64,000 nucleotides of DNA from Polyodon spathula (taxonomy: Eukaryota; Chordata; Actinopteri; Acipenseriformes; Polyodontidae): the NCBI RefSeq assembly GCF_017654505.1, contig NC_054534.1:46589288-46653287 (forward strand), in the 5' to 3' direction. The position numbers were made by a program, and so were the translations under genes. The notes beneath the pieces are model-generated. The model searched no databases, was not told the origin of the DNA, and saw only the letters and a list, made by a program, of their open reading frames with translations. Positions 43,438-53,325 of the stretch are shown here, one piece after another. The stretch's first letter is position 1. Each line of letters begins with the position of its first letter.

Positions 43438-44060
43438 AATGTAGGATTAACTCAGCACATACAAGAAAAATATAGAATTTTATTAGAATACATAAATTTC
43501 CCTCACAGTCCCAAACAATAATCATCAACTTATCTGCCCCACAATAATACGGCACACGGTCATCAGTCCTGGGTGCGTGCAGTCGTGCTCGTGGTGGGTG
43601 AAAACAATGATATTTCGTGACTGTATTGGTGCAGTGATGCTCCGGCTTGTGCTGGCCCAAGGCAACAGCTTCGGATACGTGTTAACTGTCGGGTGATTCA
43701 ATAAACACAGACAGTTACTAACAGACAATACAAACAAACACAACACTCACAAATATTATTTTACGTTCTTTTTTTATTTCTCCAGCAGTCACTACGGCAG
43801 CTCTCTCAGTCCTTCCAGGCTAAAGCGCAAACCCAGACGAAGGCAAATTATTGTAGTTACTTTTGTTGCTTGCAGCCGCTCCCTTGTTTACCTTCCAGGT
43901 CAATACGTTCCTGCAAAGGAGTCGCACCTTCATCCAGGCTGACCGTCTTCCTGACCCTGGAAATTAATTGTCAGACCAGCCCATCTCAAGACTTTACCCT
44001 TCACTATTTTGTGCCCTCACAGGTCGGAAGGGAGATTTCCAACCATCGAAACCTTAATTC
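43438..44060 (-). repeat. Gmr1-like LTR, inverted, nearly full length
   Basis: The inverse complement has GATTTCCCTTCCGACCTGTG-type start region, GTATTGACCTGGAAGGTAAA, CGACAGTTAACACGTATCCG, TTGCCTTGGGCCAGCACAAG, CACCCACCACGAGCACGACT and TATTATTGTGGGGCAGATAA, in the same order as the solo LTR at 56801-57535. Both outer ends are worn. Confidence 0.8.
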
Positions 44061-44061
44061 C

Positions 44062-44420
44062 CTCTCCCCCTCTGTCTTCTCCTCTACTGCATCTCTCCGA
44101 CTCCTTCTCCCAGCTCTCTGTAGACTCGGTTACCACCACCCTCTTCTCATCCCTCACCTCCTGCCTTGACTCCCTTTGCCCCCTCACCTCCTTGACCTGC
44201 CCGCCCCTCCCCACCCCAGCCCTGGCTCTCCTCCATGCTCCGCTCGGCTCATACTGAACTGCACTCTGCTGAAAAGAAATAGAAGAAAACCAATCTCCCT
44301 GCTGCCTTGGGTCTCTATCGCTCGCTCCTCTCTTCCTTCTCTTCTAAACTCGCCTCTGCCAAACACTCCTACTTCCACTCTCTCATTCAGTGCTCTAGTA
44401 ACAATCCCTGTAAACTTCTC
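44062..44420 (+). pseudogene. L2-clade LINE ORF2 fragment, left part
   Basis: One frame reads LSDSFSQLSVDSVTTTLFSS then LTSCLDSLCPLTS, and further LRSAHTELRSAEKK and LYRSLLSSFSSKLASAKHSY then FHSLIQCSSNNPCKLF. This is the linker between endonuclease and RT of L2/Rex-type LINEs (RRELRAAERKWKK...YRSLLASFS...SAR..FF...I..SS..PRKLF). It is interrupted by a Tc1 copy and resumes at 45631. Confidence 0.7.
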
Positions 44421-44422
44421 TA

Positions 44423-45628
44423 CCGAAGAAGGAACATTCAAAGCAAATCTGGAATAAGGTTCTTCAAAAGCACCAATCAGGGGTAGGATATAAGAACATT
44501 TCCAAGGCATTGAATATCCCCAGGAGCACAGTAAAGTCCATTATTAAGAAATGGAGAGAATATGGCACAACTGTGAATCTGTCTAGATCAGGCCGTCCTC
44601 AAAAACTGAGTATCCGGGCGAGAAGGACACTAGTCAGGGAGGCCACCAAGAGGCCTATGGCAACTCTAAAGGAGTTAATCTTCCACGGCTGAGCTGGGAG
44701 ACACTGTACATATGACAACAATAGCCCAGGTGCTTCACAAAACTGGTCTTTATGGGAGAGTGGCAAAAAGAAAGCCATTGTTGAAAAAAACTTACATCAC
44801 ATCTCAGCTAGAGTTTGCCAGAAGGCATGTGGGAGACTCTGAGGCCAAGTGGAAGAAGATTCTATGGTCTGATGAGACCAAAATAGAGCTTTTTGGCCTC
44901 AACGCTAAGCGTTATGTTTGGCACAAGCCTAACACAACACATCAACCTGAGAACACCATCCCTCCCGAGAAGCATGGTGGTGGCAGCATCATGCTATGGG
45001 GATGCTTCTCTCTGTCTGGGCCTGGAAAGTTCGTGAAGATAAAGGGCAAAATGGATGCAGAAAAATACAGAAAAATCCTGGCGGAAAATCTGCTGAAGTC
45101 TGCAAGAGACCTGGGACTTGGGAGAAGATTTATCTTCCAGCAGGACAATGACCCAAACATACAACCAAAGCCACACTGGAGTGGCTTAAAAACAAAAAGG
45201 TCAATGTTATGGAGTGGCCCAGTCAAAGCCTGGACCTCAATCCAATTGAGAATAGGTGGAAAGAGTTGAAAATTGCTGTTCACCAAAGGTCCCCATCCAA
45301 AGAAGAATGGGCAAAAATTGTAGTGTCCAGAGGTGCAAAGCTGGTTGAGACTTATCCAAATAGACTCATGGCTGTAATTGCTGCCAAAGGTGCCTTTACC
45401 AAATATTGACTCAAGTGGGTGAGTACTTATGCAATCAATTATTTCCTGTTTTGTATTTGTAATTAATTTAGAACAATTTGTAGATTTTATTTTTCACTTT
45501 GACATTATGGACTTTTTTATGTTGATCAGTGGCAAAAACTCCTAATTAAATCCATTTTGATTCCATGTTGTAACACAATAAAATGTGGAAGTCCAAGGGG
45601 GGGGGGTGAATAGTTTTGAGAGCCACTG
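44423..45628 (+). mobile_element. Tc1/mariner transposon (fourth copy) inside an L2 LINE
   Basis: The right end reads GGGGGGTGAATAGTTTTGAG AGCCACTG, a common Tc1 terminus, followed by TA at 45629-45630. On the left TA is at 44421-44422, but the left inverted repeat is missing, so the element is 5' truncated. L2 sequence continues on both sides. Confidence 0.75.
44460..45409 (+). pseudogene. Tc1-like transposase, two or three frame breaks
   Basis: The HTH part reads VLQKHQSGVGYKNISKALNI then PRSTVKSIIKKW and the GRPQK box, open to 44690. The next frame (44712-45269) has LYGRVAKRKPLL, WSDETKIELFG with the first catalytic Asp (about 44867-44900), [13 protein letters not shown] and IFQQDNDPN with the second Asp. 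A frameshift near 45165 then gives MEWPSQSLDLNPIENRWKEL with the catalytic Glu, to the end at 45409. All three catalytic residues survive although frames are broken, so this is one of the younger Tc1 copies here. Confidence 0.9.
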
Positions 45629-45630
45629 TA

Positions 45631-45886
45631 TCCTACCCTCCTTCACTTCCTTCTCGCCCCTTGGACTCTGATTTTTGCTTCCTGCTCCACAGCCATAAAC
45701 CCACCATGTGTGCTCTGGACCCCTTTCCCACTCATCTCTTCCAGGCTGCTGCCTCTGTTCAACTCATTTTTATTTCCTCTCTCCTCAACACCTCTCTGCT
45801 TTCTGGCTGCTTACCCTCTGCCTTCAAACAAGCCTGCATCACCCCCATATAAAAAAACCCTCCCTGACCTTACATGGATCATGTTT
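45631..45886 (+). pseudogene. L2-clade LINE RT fragment, right part
   Basis: Reads LDSDFCFLLHSHKPTMCALD then PFPTHLFQAAA and ISSLLNTSLLSGCLPSAFKQ then ACITPI, the RT start of L2-type LINEs (HPTTC.LDPIPTHLL...I.N.SL..G..P..FK.A.V.PLLKK). It is the continuation of 44062-44420 with some residues missing around the Tc1 site. Confidence 0.75.
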
Positions 45887-46019
45887 TGGTACACAACATT
45901 CAGACGACGCACCACTTTGTGGACCTTCATCAGTATCTGTCTTTTATGTGCTCAATGCATTTTTCAGGTGAACACCGAAGTACCTAATTAAAGTCAGGGT
46001 GTAATTACAAGCCTTGAAA

Positions 46020-46140
46020 ACAAGACTACATTTGACATTTCTGGTTTCCCCAACGTGTTGGGAGCAATAGACTGCACACATGTTCCACTAACCCCTCTAG
46101 CTCATTCTGAGCATCAGTATAAGACCATGATCCATTTTGT
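46020..46140 (+). pseudogene. PIF/Harbinger transposase scrap
   Basis: One frame reads FDISGFPNVLGAIDCTHVPL then TPLAHSEHQYKTMIHFV. GFPNV.GAIDCTH is the first catalytic Asp block of Harbinger-type (HARBI1-like) nucleases. Nothing else of the element is seen. Confidence 0.7.
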
Positions 46141-46620
46141 GTTAATTCGCTAGGCTACTAAGTAGGCCAAGTAAAAAGAAATAATAATTAAAGAAAAGAA
46201 AATCAGCCAAAATCATTTAGTTTCAATTTGAAATAATCTTTTATTTGCATGGTACACCAGTGGGTAAAATGCAGCAGCATGGTTTGTTGTGTGTTACTGG
46301 TAGGCTAAAGTAAAAAAAAAGCGTGCTACAGGTATTCATTTGATTTTACTACTGTATCCTCTACAGGCATAATGTACAGATGTTTTATATTTTTACATAA
46401 TGTAATGTGTAGCCTACCAAAGCACATTAGTGTTATTTCAGCGCAAATTTATCTGATTTTATTGTATTGCTTTTAAACACGACACCTCCTTTTGTCAGAC
46501 AAACATGTCCGGTTTAGCGAGGTGCTACTGTATGACTATGAAAAACTTGGGTGTGAAGGTGGGGGTCCCACTATAGAATCAGATGGGATTAAACTGCAGT
46601 TCATTTATATATATATATAT
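46141..46620. other. No gene; short AT microsatellite at the right edge
   Basis: AT-rich DNA ending in an AT dinucleotide run at about 46604-46620, into which the next LTR element is inserted. Confidence 0.45.
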
Positions 46621-47200
46621 TGTGATGGAGTGTACATTCCAGAACAATATTGGTCAGCTGGGCGGCCGTGGCTGTAAGGAATGTACACTGCATCTGCCAA
46701 AAGGTTGTACGGTTAGGTTCAAAGGAAACTAAAATAATGTGAAGACAACATAAACAAACTGGCTAGTAAACAAACTAGGAAATAAGGTAATGGGTTTTAA
46801 GACCATGGGGAACAGGCTGTTGTCAAGAGTAATTATCAATTGGTCTTAATTGGGTAATTATGTGATTGCCTACAGGATAAAGCTGTTAAAGCTGAGATGG
46901 TGAGAGAGAGCAGAGAGACGAGATGGAGAGAGAACGGAGAACGATAAAAGTGAAAGGAGACTTTGTTTTGAGGATAAGCAGAATTAGCCTGCCCCTGTTT
47001 AGTTTAAAGGGTAAAACAATAAGTGTTTAGTTTAGGACCCGAGAACGGGGTAGGTTTTGTTTATTTTCTGTTTGTTTTGTCTTCAAATAAAACCACGCTC
47101 CGGCGTGTTTCATTGCAAGTATGGCTTTTGTTTGGATTTATTAAACTGTTTTACACAACACAACGTATTTAACCTGGTGAAAGACAGCGAATTCTTCACA
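46621..47200 (+). repeat. 5' LTR of element E, 580 bp
   Basis: Starts TGTGATGGAGTGTACATTCC and ends GAATTCTTCACA. An AATAAA near 47088 is the likely poly(A) signal. Contains AACAAACTGGCTAGTAAACAAACTAGG, where the 3' LTR has one AACAAACTGG only. Confidence 0.9.
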
Positions 47201-47202
47201 TA

Positions 47203-47219
47203 TGGTACCAGAAGTGGGT
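47203..47219 (+). promoter_or_regulatory. Primer-binding site, tRNA-Leu(UAA) type
   Basis: TGGTACCAGAAGTGGGT follows the LTR after two bases. It matches the complement of vertebrate tRNA-Leu(UAA) 3' end (TGGTACCAGGAGTGGGG, from memory) with one or two changes. Confidence 0.65.
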
Positions 47220-47240
47220 CTTGCATAAAGGCCCAGAGAA

Positions 47241-48533
47241 ATGGATGAGATTCTAGAGAGAGTCCTGCAGGCTAATGCCGCACAGCAACAAGCCTCAGCT
47301 GTTCTGCAGGAAAATAACCAAATTATGGCAGAACAAGTCGCACAGGATCGCCTCGAATGGCGCACCAGTTTCAACAGCTGGGTGCTTCTCAGTTGACCAG
47401 AGAGCCAGCAGCTGCGGTCCCGCCCCCGGTACGAGCCAGTCACTTTCTGCAGAAAATGACTTCAATGGATGATATGGAAGCCTACCTGCCGGCGTTTGAG
47501 AGGACGGCACAGCGAGAGACCTGGCCAGTCGGACAGTGGGCAGGTATCGTTGCCCCCTTCCTCAGTGGAGAAGCACAAAAAGCTTACTTTGACCTCGAAC
47601 CAAAGGACACCAAGGATTACAAGGTTTTAAAAGGAGATATTCTAGCAAGAGCGAATGTAACCCCCGCTGTAAGAGCACAAAAATTTCACGGCTGGGGGTA
47701 TTAGGAAGGGAAAGTTCCCCGGTCACAGCTGTTTGACCTGATTCACCTGGCAAGGAGGTGGTTAAAAAGGAGGTGAACAATTCGGCACGAGTTGTTGAAC
47801 TGTTGGTCCTGGATCATTTTTTATGGAAACTACCACCCCATTTGAGGAGGTGGGTGGCCCAAGGTGATCCAGAATCTGCGGAGGAATTAATTACTTTGGT
47901 CGAACGTCATAGGGCCGCATTGGATATTGTTCGTCCCGTCTCACCCACATCGTCCCGAAGGATCTGGCGACCACTGAACCCGAAGCCCCGTTCGGAGCAA
48001 AGTTCCGGTAAGACTGACTTTGGGTCAGGGGACGCTGAAGAGCGGTCTGGAACTGTGAAGGGACCTTGGGCTGGGGAAAGAAAACGAATTGATGATGTAA
48101 AAAGATTTAGTATAAACGAGGTTCAATGTTATGAATGTCATGGTTGGGGACATATAGCCCGTTTCTGTCCTCATAAGGAAAAAGTAGAGCAAATGGAGTG
48201 TCATATGGTTAACACAGTGAATAATTTTTTTACAGTTACTGATAGTACTGGGGAATACCTAATCCCGATAGAAATAGAGGGTAAAAATACATTGGCCTTG
48301 TTGGATTCAGGTTGTGTCTCTCAGCTGGGCTGGTTAAACACTGTAAGATGTTAGATAACTCTGAAGTAAGGATTGTGTGCATACACGGAGATGTTAAGTC
48401 CTATCCCACTGCTCTAGGAGGGGTTAAATACGGGTCACAAGAGGTGAAACTTAAAATGGGGGTGGTGGCCAGATTACCATACCCCGTGATTATGGGACGC
48501 GACTATGGTGAATTTGACAAACTCATTCAATAG
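47241..48533 (+). pseudogene. Gag and protease of element E
   Basis: ATG at 47241 opens MDEILERVLQANAAQQQASA, which fits a coiled-coil start, and frame-shifts near 47385. The next frame holds FLQKMTSMDDMEAYLPAFER then AYFDLEPKDTKDYKVLKGDI (capsid start), ended by TAG near 47704. A third frame from 47758 has ELLVLDHFLWKLPPHLRRWV then DPESAEELITLVERHRAALD, a clear SCAN-like helix set, and a zinc knuckle CYECHGWGHIARFCP near 48130-48170. The aspartic protease active site is LALLDSGCVSQLG near 48295-48335, followed by a frameshift. The protease continues with YPVIMGRDYGEFDKL to 48533. Gag packages the RNA and protease matures the products. Confidence 0.85.
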
Positions 48534-48539
48534 AAGGAG

Positions 48540-49010
48540 GTGTTAGTTTTTACTGAGGATCAACCAGCACCCTCTTCTGTAGAGTCTGATACAATGTCTG
48601 AGCTGTTTTCCTTTGACCAAGATGTATGTGGGGACCCATGGAAAACTCGTAAATCACGTAATCAAAAACGGAGAGGTCAGGCCAAACCGCAAAGACTTCC
48701 CGGGGGAAAGTGGACTGGGAAAAGTACTGACCGATCTCAGAGACCAGACAGAGGTACGGAGAGTGTAGGAGTTCCCCAAGATCTAGAACTGTGTCAAAGT
48801 AGGGAGTGTGAAGATTTACAGCTTTCTCCTTTAGATTTTAAACAGGAGCAGGCTGCAGATTCTAATTTACAGTTTGCCTATAGCCGGGTTGTGACTGCCG
48901 GTCAGAGTTATTGGGAAAATAGGGGTGATGTCAGTGTACCACATTTTATTATTAAAGATGATTTACTTTACCGTGTAGATAAGTCTGTAGGGGGAGACTG
49001 GGTTGAACAG
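48540..49010 (+). pseudogene. Protease-integrase linker and integrase start of element E
   Basis: Open frame with an acidic/basic linker (RKSRNQKRRGQAKPQR), then YSRVVTAGQSYWENRGDVSV and PHFIIKDDLLYRVDKSVGGD then WVEQ. This is the integrase lead-in that precedes the HHCC finger (compare EGAERLVYPYFIIKGQL in copy B). It is cut after VEQ by the CR1 insertion and resumes at 53331. Confidence 0.8.
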
Positions 49011-49026
49011 AAAAAAACGATGCAGT

Positions 49027-49406
49027 CGAGGCAGTCTTCCCAGCGACAGCGAGTGGAAGCGACAGCGAGTGGGAGAAGTACAGGCGTGGAAAAGTACAGA
49101 GCAGTTTCGAAGCAGAAAGGAGAAATTGCATCTTGAATTGCTTTAATCAGAAAACAGAGGACATTGGGGAAACACAGCAGCAGCTCAAAGTCAAACAGCC
49201 GCGTGTGTTTTTCTGATAACAAACAAGCTGAAACTCGGAGCAGCTGATTCAAATTCAGCGCAGTTTTGAGACACGGGCGAGGGGAGGAGCCAACAGCACA
49301 GCAGAACAACGCAGTTAAACGAGGCAGTCTTCCCAGCGACAGCGAGTGGAAGCGACAGCGAGTGGAAGTACAGGCGTGGAAAAGTACAGAGCAGTTTCGA
49401 AGCAGT
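49027..49406 (+). repeat. Duplicated 5' UTR segment of the CR1 (about 85 bp, 293-bp spacing)
   Basis: CGAGGCAGTCTTCCCAGCGA CAGCGAGTGGAAGCGACAGC then ...GTACAGGCGTGGAAAAGTAC AGAGCAGTTTCGAAGCAG occurs at 49027-49111 and again at 49320-49404, nearly identical. Possibly promoter monomers; inference only. Confidence 0.8.
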
Positions 49407-49464
49407 TTGAAAGCAGGTTGACGGCTGCAGAAGAAACTAAACTTAAAAAAAAAAAAACCTCAAC

Positions 49465-50412
49465 ATGGTCTTCAAGCCAGTAATCTGTGACACCTGCTTG
49501 ATGTGGGAAATCCGAGAAAACCCAGCGGAGCTAAACCAAGTGTGCGTAAAGTGCCGCGCGATCCAGGATTTGCATAAACTAGTAAGTATGCTAGAAATGG
49601 AGCTGGAAGAAGTGAGACAGCAACAGGATCTTGAGGAACTGGCACACCCACAATTCATGGAAGTCTGCATCACCCCTAACAGACTGAAAGCCACCAGGGA
49701 GATAGAAGGTCAGAACAGCTGGGTTCAGGTAGGCAGAAGCAGGGAAAAAAAGAAACTTCGTCAAACACAACCACCAGAAATCAAAACAACCAACAGATTT
49801 GAGTCACTTCAGAATTTTGATGAGCAGAACCAACAACAAGAGAATGAAAGGAACAACATCCAGGACCCTATTGACAGTGGTGACCAGACAGCAAAAAGAA
49901 GGGAGGTCATGATTGTTGGGGACTCCATATTGAGAAACACAGCAAGTTCAATTCGCAGTTTGGACCCCCTTACTACAACAGTGTGCTGCCTTCCGGGAGC
50001 CTCGGTCAAGCACATCACTGAAAACGTGGACAGGCTCCTAGAACGAACAGGAGACGACCCGGTAGTAGTCGTCCACATCGGTACAAACAACATTGGAAGA
50101 GACAGACCAAAATCCCTGCAAAACAAATTCAGAGAGCTAGGAAGGAAATTAAAAGAGAAAACCAAAACTGTGGTATTTTCTGGTATACTACCCGCACCTT
50201 GCAAAGGACCATATGGACAGCTGGAAATAATTAATCAAAACGCATGGCTGAAGACGTGGTGCACACAGGAAGGCTTCACCTATCTTGATCATTGGACCAC
50301 ATTCTACAACGAGGACTATCTGTATAGACGGGATGGACTGCATTTAAATAACAAGGGAACTAGTCTACTCGGAGAAAAGATCCTCGAGCAGGTTCGGAAG
50401 CATTTAAACTAG
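49465..50412 (+). CDS. CR1 LINE ORF1 protein with SGNH/GDSL esterase domain
   Basis: An intact 315-codon frame. The N-terminus has a zinc-type CDTCLMWE...CVKCRAIQDL pair of CX2C motifs (residues about 9-35), followed by a coiled-coil-like LVSMLEMELEEVRQQQDLEE. The C-terminal half is a lipase/esterase-like fold: VMIVGDSILRN carries the GDS block with the likely catalytic Ser (about residue 150), VVVVHIGTNNIGR the G..N block, and DGLHLNNKG near the end the D..H pair. Esterase-type ORF1 is known from CR1 and L2 clades, where it binds RNA and may act on lipids. It lies 80 bases before ORF2. Complete length and intact key residues make it one of the few intact genes here. Confidence 0.9.
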   Translation: MVFKPVICDTCLMWEIRENPAELNQVCVKCRAIQDLHKLVSMLEMELEEVRQQQDLEELAHPQFMEVCITPNRLKATREIEGQNSWVQVGRSREKKKLRQTQPPEIKTTNRFESLQNFDEQNQQQENERNNIQDPIDSGDQTAKRREVMIVGDSILRNTASSIRSLDPLTTTVCCLPGASVKHITENVDRLLERTGDDPVVVVHIGTNNIGRDRPKSLQNKFRELGRKLKEKTKTVVFSGILPAPCKGPYGQLEIINQNAWLKTWCTQEGFTYLDHWTTFYNEDYLYRRDGLHLNNKGTSLLGEKILEQVRKHLN

Positions 50413-50489
50413 AAAGGAAGGGGGGAGAAATCAACAAAAAAACAGAAGGGAGACCGCATCAAAACAAGAACAACAACTCAGGTAAGACA

Positions 50490-53256
50490 ACCATTAAATG
50501 TATTTATCTAAATGCTAGAAGTATCAGAAACAAAATTCTAGAACTTGAAGCTACTGCACTAACAGGTAACTATGATGTGATAGGTGTTACAGAAACGTGG
50601 TTATCTGAGAGTGATGGGGACGAATATAATATTTGTGGGTATACACTGTATAGGAAAGACAGGCAGGACAGAAGAGGAGGAGGGGTAGCGCTATACATAA
50701 GAAACAGTCTTGAAGCCCAGGTGTTAAACCTGGACAAAGAAAATAAAACCGAATCAATATGGGTCAGAATAACAGACAAAAATTCAAAAGGCATAATAAT
50801 AGGAGCATGCTATAGACCGCCAGATTCAGACGGTGAGCACAATAATCTGTTATACAATGACATTAGAAATGTGTGTAGCAAAGGAGAAGCCATACTAATG
50901 GGGGATTTCAACTTCCCCCAAATAAAATGGGAAAACCCGGTGGGTAGCGCGAAGGATGAAATAGAAATGGTGGAAATGACAAATGACTGCTTCCTAACAC
51001 AATTTGTGAAGGCACCCACTAGAGGGGAGGCATGCCTTGATTTAGTCTTTTCAAATAACGAAGATAGAATAACTAAAACAGAGGTCAGAGAACCACTGGC
51101 AAACTCAGACCACAACATGGTCTCATTTGAAGTGTTTTTTAAATCCCCAAAAGTAAAGACTAAAGCTAAGGTTTACAATTTTAGAAAAGCAAACTATGAA
51201 GGTATGAAACAGAGACTAACAGAAGTAGATTGGAGTAAAATAGAGAAAACACCCACAGAAGAAGGATGGTTGTTCTTCAAAAATGTAGTACTAGAGGCGC
51301 AAAACAATTATATCCCTAAAGTAGACAAATCTAAATGTAAAACTAAATTGCCAAAATGGTTTAATAGATCAATTAAAAAAAATATTCAGCGAAAAAAGGC
51401 ACTTTACAGAGCATTAAAAAAGGACCAAAAAGAAAGTACGCAGAAAGAGTACACAGAACTGCAAACGCAAGTCAAAAAGGAAGTTAGAAAGGCCAAGAGA
51501 GAAATAGAAATAAACATTGCTAAGGGAGCTAAAACCAATTCCAAAATGTTTTTCCAATATTACAACAGCAAGAGAACATTCAAAGAGGAGATTAAATGTT
51601 TAAGAGATACAAATGGCAAAATCGTAGAGGAAGAAAAAAAAAATAGCAAATATGTTAAATGATTACTTTTCACAAGTTTTTACAAAGGAAGATACTGACA
51701 ACATGCCCCACATGTCATCCAGTTCCTATCCAGTTTTAAATAACTTTAGCATAACTGAGGCAGAAGTGTTAAAGGGACTAGGAGCTCTTAAAATAAACAA
51801 ATCCCCTGGGCCGGATGAGATCCTCCCAGTAGTACTCAAAGAAATGAAAGAAGTAATTTACAAACCGCTAACCAAGATCATGCAGCAGTCTCTTGACACA
51901 GGGGTGGTACCGACAGACTGGAAAATTGCAAACGTAATACCGATCCACAAAAAGGGAAACAAAACTGAACCAGGTAACTACAGACCAGTAAGCCTGACTT
52001 CTATTATATGCAAACTTATGGAAACTATAATAAGATCCAAAATGGAAAATTACCTATATGGTAACAGGGTACTGGGAGACAGTCAACATGGTTTTAGGAA
52101 AGGGAGATCGTGCCTAACTAACTTGCTTGATTTTTTTGAGGATGCAACATCGATAATGGATAATTGCAAAGCATATGACATGGTTTATTTAGATTTCCAG
52201 AAAGCTTTTGACAAAGTCCCGCACAAAAGATTAATTCTCAAACTGAACGCAGTTGGGATTCAAGGAAACACATGTACATGGATTAGGGAGTGGTTAACAT
52301 GTAGAAAACAGAAAGTACTGATTAGAGGAAAAACCTCAGAATGGAGTGTGGTAACCAGCGGTGTACCACAGGGATCAGTATTAGGTCCTCTGCTATTCCT
52401 AATCTACATTAATGATTTAGATTCTGGTATAGTAAGCAAACTTGTTAAATTTGCAGACGACACAAAAGTAGGAGGAGTGGCAAACACTGTTGCAGCAGCA
52501 AAGGTCATTCAAAATGATCTAGACAAGATTCAGAACTGGGCAGACACATGGCAAATGACATTTAATAGAGAAAAGTGTAAGGTACTGCACGCAGGAAATA
52601 AAAATGTACATTATAAATATCATATGGGAGATACTGAAATTGGAGAAGGAATCTATGAAAAAGACCTAGGAGTTTTTGTTGACTCAGAAATGTCTTCATC
52701 TAGATAATGTGGGGAAGCTATAAAAAAGGCTAACAAGATGCTCGGATACATTGTGAAAAGTGTTGAATTTAAATCAAGGGAAGTAATGTTAAAACTGTAC
52801 AATGCACTAGTAAGACCTCATCTTGAATATTGTGTTCAGTTCTGGTCACCTCGCTATAAAAAAGATATTGCTGCTCTAGAAAGAGTGCAAAGAAGAGCAA
52901 CCAGAATTATTCCGGGCTTAAAAGGCATGTCATATGCAGACAGGCTAAAAGAATTGAATCTGTTCAGTCTTGAACAAGGAAGACTACGTGGCGACCTAAT
53001 TCAAGCATTCAAAATTCTAAAAGGTATTGACAGTGTCGACCCAAGGGACTTTTTCAGCCTGAAAAAAGAAACAAGGACCAGGGGTCACAAATGGAGTTTA
53101 GAAAAAGGGGCATTCAGAACAGAAAATAGGAGACACTTTTTTACACAGAGAATTGTGAGGGTCTGGAATCAACTCCCCAGTAATGTTGTTGAAGCTGACA
53201 CCCTGGGATCCTTCAAGAAGCTGCTTGATGAGATTTTGGGATCAATAAGCTACTAA
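50490..53256 (+). pseudogene. CR1 LINE ORF2 (endonuclease and RT), one frameshift and one stop
   Basis: Endonuclease: CIYLNARSIRNK, GVTETWLS, GACYRPPD, GDFNFP, NSDHNMVSF (to about 51130). A frame change lies in a ten-A run at 51634-51643. RT then runs from 51652: INKSPGPDEI, IPIHKKGNKTEPGNYRPVSL, QHGFRKGRSCL, DFQKAFDKVPH with the first palm Asp, GVPQGSVLGPLLF, VKFADDTKV with an intact FADD palm box (about 52450). TAA at 52705-52707 falls where CAA (Gln) is expected. After it comes the usual C-terminal part MLGYIVKSVEFKSREVMLKL and RRATRIIPGLK to 53256. No other damage, and all catalytic residues are present. Confidence 0.95.
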
Positions 53257-53325
53257 CAACCAAACGAGCAAGATGGGCCGAATGGCCTCCTCTCGTTTGT
53301 AAACTTTCTTATGTTCTTATGTTCT

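Larger units (their letters stand above)
49011..53325 (+). mobile_element. CR1-clade LINE, nearly full length, AACAG target duplication
   Basis: 4.3 kb between direct repeats AACAG (49006-49010 and 53326-53330). It sits inside the integrase of element E, whose frame is continuous when the insert is taken out. It has a 5' UTR of about 450 bp, ORF1, ORF2 and a 3' tail TTCTTATGTTCTTATGTTCT, the octamer-type ending of CR1 elements, without poly(A). Only one frameshift and one stop in ORF2 suggest recent activity. Confidence 0.95.
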
